Source: Bolinopsis microptera (Eukaryota > Ctenophora > Tentaculata > Lobata > Bolinopsidae). From it: a DNA stretch of 14,382 bases. Under the pieces are notes generated by a model that ran no database searches, was not told the origin of the DNA, and worked only from the letters and a program-made list of their open reading frames with translations. Positions 14,196 to 14,382 of this stretch are shown one piece after another. How positions within the stretch are numbered: the first letter of the stretch is position 1; every line of letters starts with the position of its first letter. Location: the NCBI RefSeq assembly GCF_026151205.1, contig NW_026971954.1:1-14382 (forward strand). The letters run 5' to 3'. Made by a program: the position numbers and the translations under genes.

Positions 14196-14267
14196 GAGGC
14201 ACCACAACGCGCAGAGAGGCAATATGTACGTGCACGTTCAATCATCACAACAGCAACAACAACTTGA
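14196..14267 (+). CDS. Integrase-core gene exon 8, probable terminal exon
   Basis: After acceptor AAATTTCAG the phase-0 frame reads EAPQRAERQYVRARSIITTA, TTT and stops at TGA (14265-14267). A second acceptor (CTTTCAG, AG at 14179-14180) fifteen bases upstream is also in frame and would add CLKFQ. That upstream site has the better pyrimidine tract. The exon is short, and its link across a 1278-bp intron rests only on phase and splice sites. No AATAAA follows before the window ends, so the 3' UTR would continue beyond it. Confidence 0.5.
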   Translation, partial: EAPQRAERQYVRARSIITTATTT

Positions 14268-14382
14268 TTAGCTTTTTGTTTTTTGTGGTTGAACTGCTGA
14301 AGATAGGACATTTTTTACCACATGATTTTCTTTCTCAGCTATAACTCAGATATTCTCGGATAAAACTAAGATTATAACTGAT
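14268..14382. other. 3' flank of the integrase gene
   Basis: Presumed 3' UTR; T-rich, with no AATAAA or ATTAAA before the window ends. Confidence 0.45.

Larger units (their letters stand above)
9132..14267 (+). other. Gene model: eight-exon integrase-core (DDE) protein gene
   Basis: Eight coding segments joined at GT-AG sites give an uninterrupted 400-residue protein: 9132-9271, 9593-9721, 9870-10085, 10599-10770, 11771-12036, 12573-12648, 12786-12917 and 14196-14267. Phases match at every junction. The order is an N-terminal helical, HTH-like region, an RNase H-fold integrase core with D143, D207 and E247, and a C-terminal tail. It resembles the integrase-core family found in many copies in fish, cnidarians and molluscs. 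The many introns and intact triad suggest an old, maintained gene. Its role could be DNA binding or strand transfer, but no terminal repeats bound the gene, so mobility is not supported. Expression and the final exon are the least certain parts. Confidence 0.8.

Overview
The window looks like nuclear DNA from an invertebrate animal. It is AT-rich, its genes are split by GT-AG introns, and the introns and flanks are crowded with old LINE fragments, MITEs and local tandem repeats. I cannot name the species; a mollusc, cnidarian or sponge would all fit. No bacterial operon, CRISPR array, rRNA or convincing tRNA was seen.

Two plus-strand genes were reconstructed by hand from splice sites and reading phase. 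Gene 1 (1446-7962) is an alpha-type (atypical) protein kinase with five recognised exons: 1444/1446-1560, 4728-4847, 5145-5285, 6979-7059 and 7187-7962. All four introns are phase 1. Together the exons give 410 residues. The last exon holds a complete-looking alpha-kinase domain. The first three exons appear to encode a small beta-grasp/ubiquitin-like domain, possibly like the C-terminal domain of Grainyhead/CP2 factors. The 5' end may lie upstream of the window.

Gene 2 (9132-14267) is an integrase-core (DDE, RNase H-fold) protein spread over eight exons: 9132-9271, 9593-9721, 9870-10085, 10599-10770, 11771-12036, 12573-12648, 12786-12917 and 14196-14267. Splicing gives 400 residues with the D-D-E triad intact, which suggests a host-type multi-exon gene derived from a transposase or integrase rather than a fresh transposon.

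The rest is mostly repeats. A retroposed element with a target-site duplication lies at 382-1165. A 553-bp inverted-dimer MITE with TTAA duplications (2000-2552), a 316-bp tandem duplication (2575-3170) and a decayed minus-strand LINE (about 3900-4570) fill intron 1. A truncated plus-strand LINE (about 5386-5966) and a Tc1/mariner-like MITE (6099-6861) fill intron 3. Between the genes, a second copy of the TTAA MITE (8051-8490) sits in one copy of a local tandem duplication whose other copy keeps the empty TTAA site. Gene 2 introns hold simple repeats, a G-rich duplicated patch, and a block of CACTATA-type repeats.

Nothing shows that the two genes work together. They share strand and lie 1.2 kb apart, but the first has its own stop codon and the second its own ATG. 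The most notable items are the proposed domain fusion in the kinase gene, a 30-bp near-perfect inverted repeat inside one of its coding exons, a tandem exon duplication, and the intact eight-exon integrase gene.
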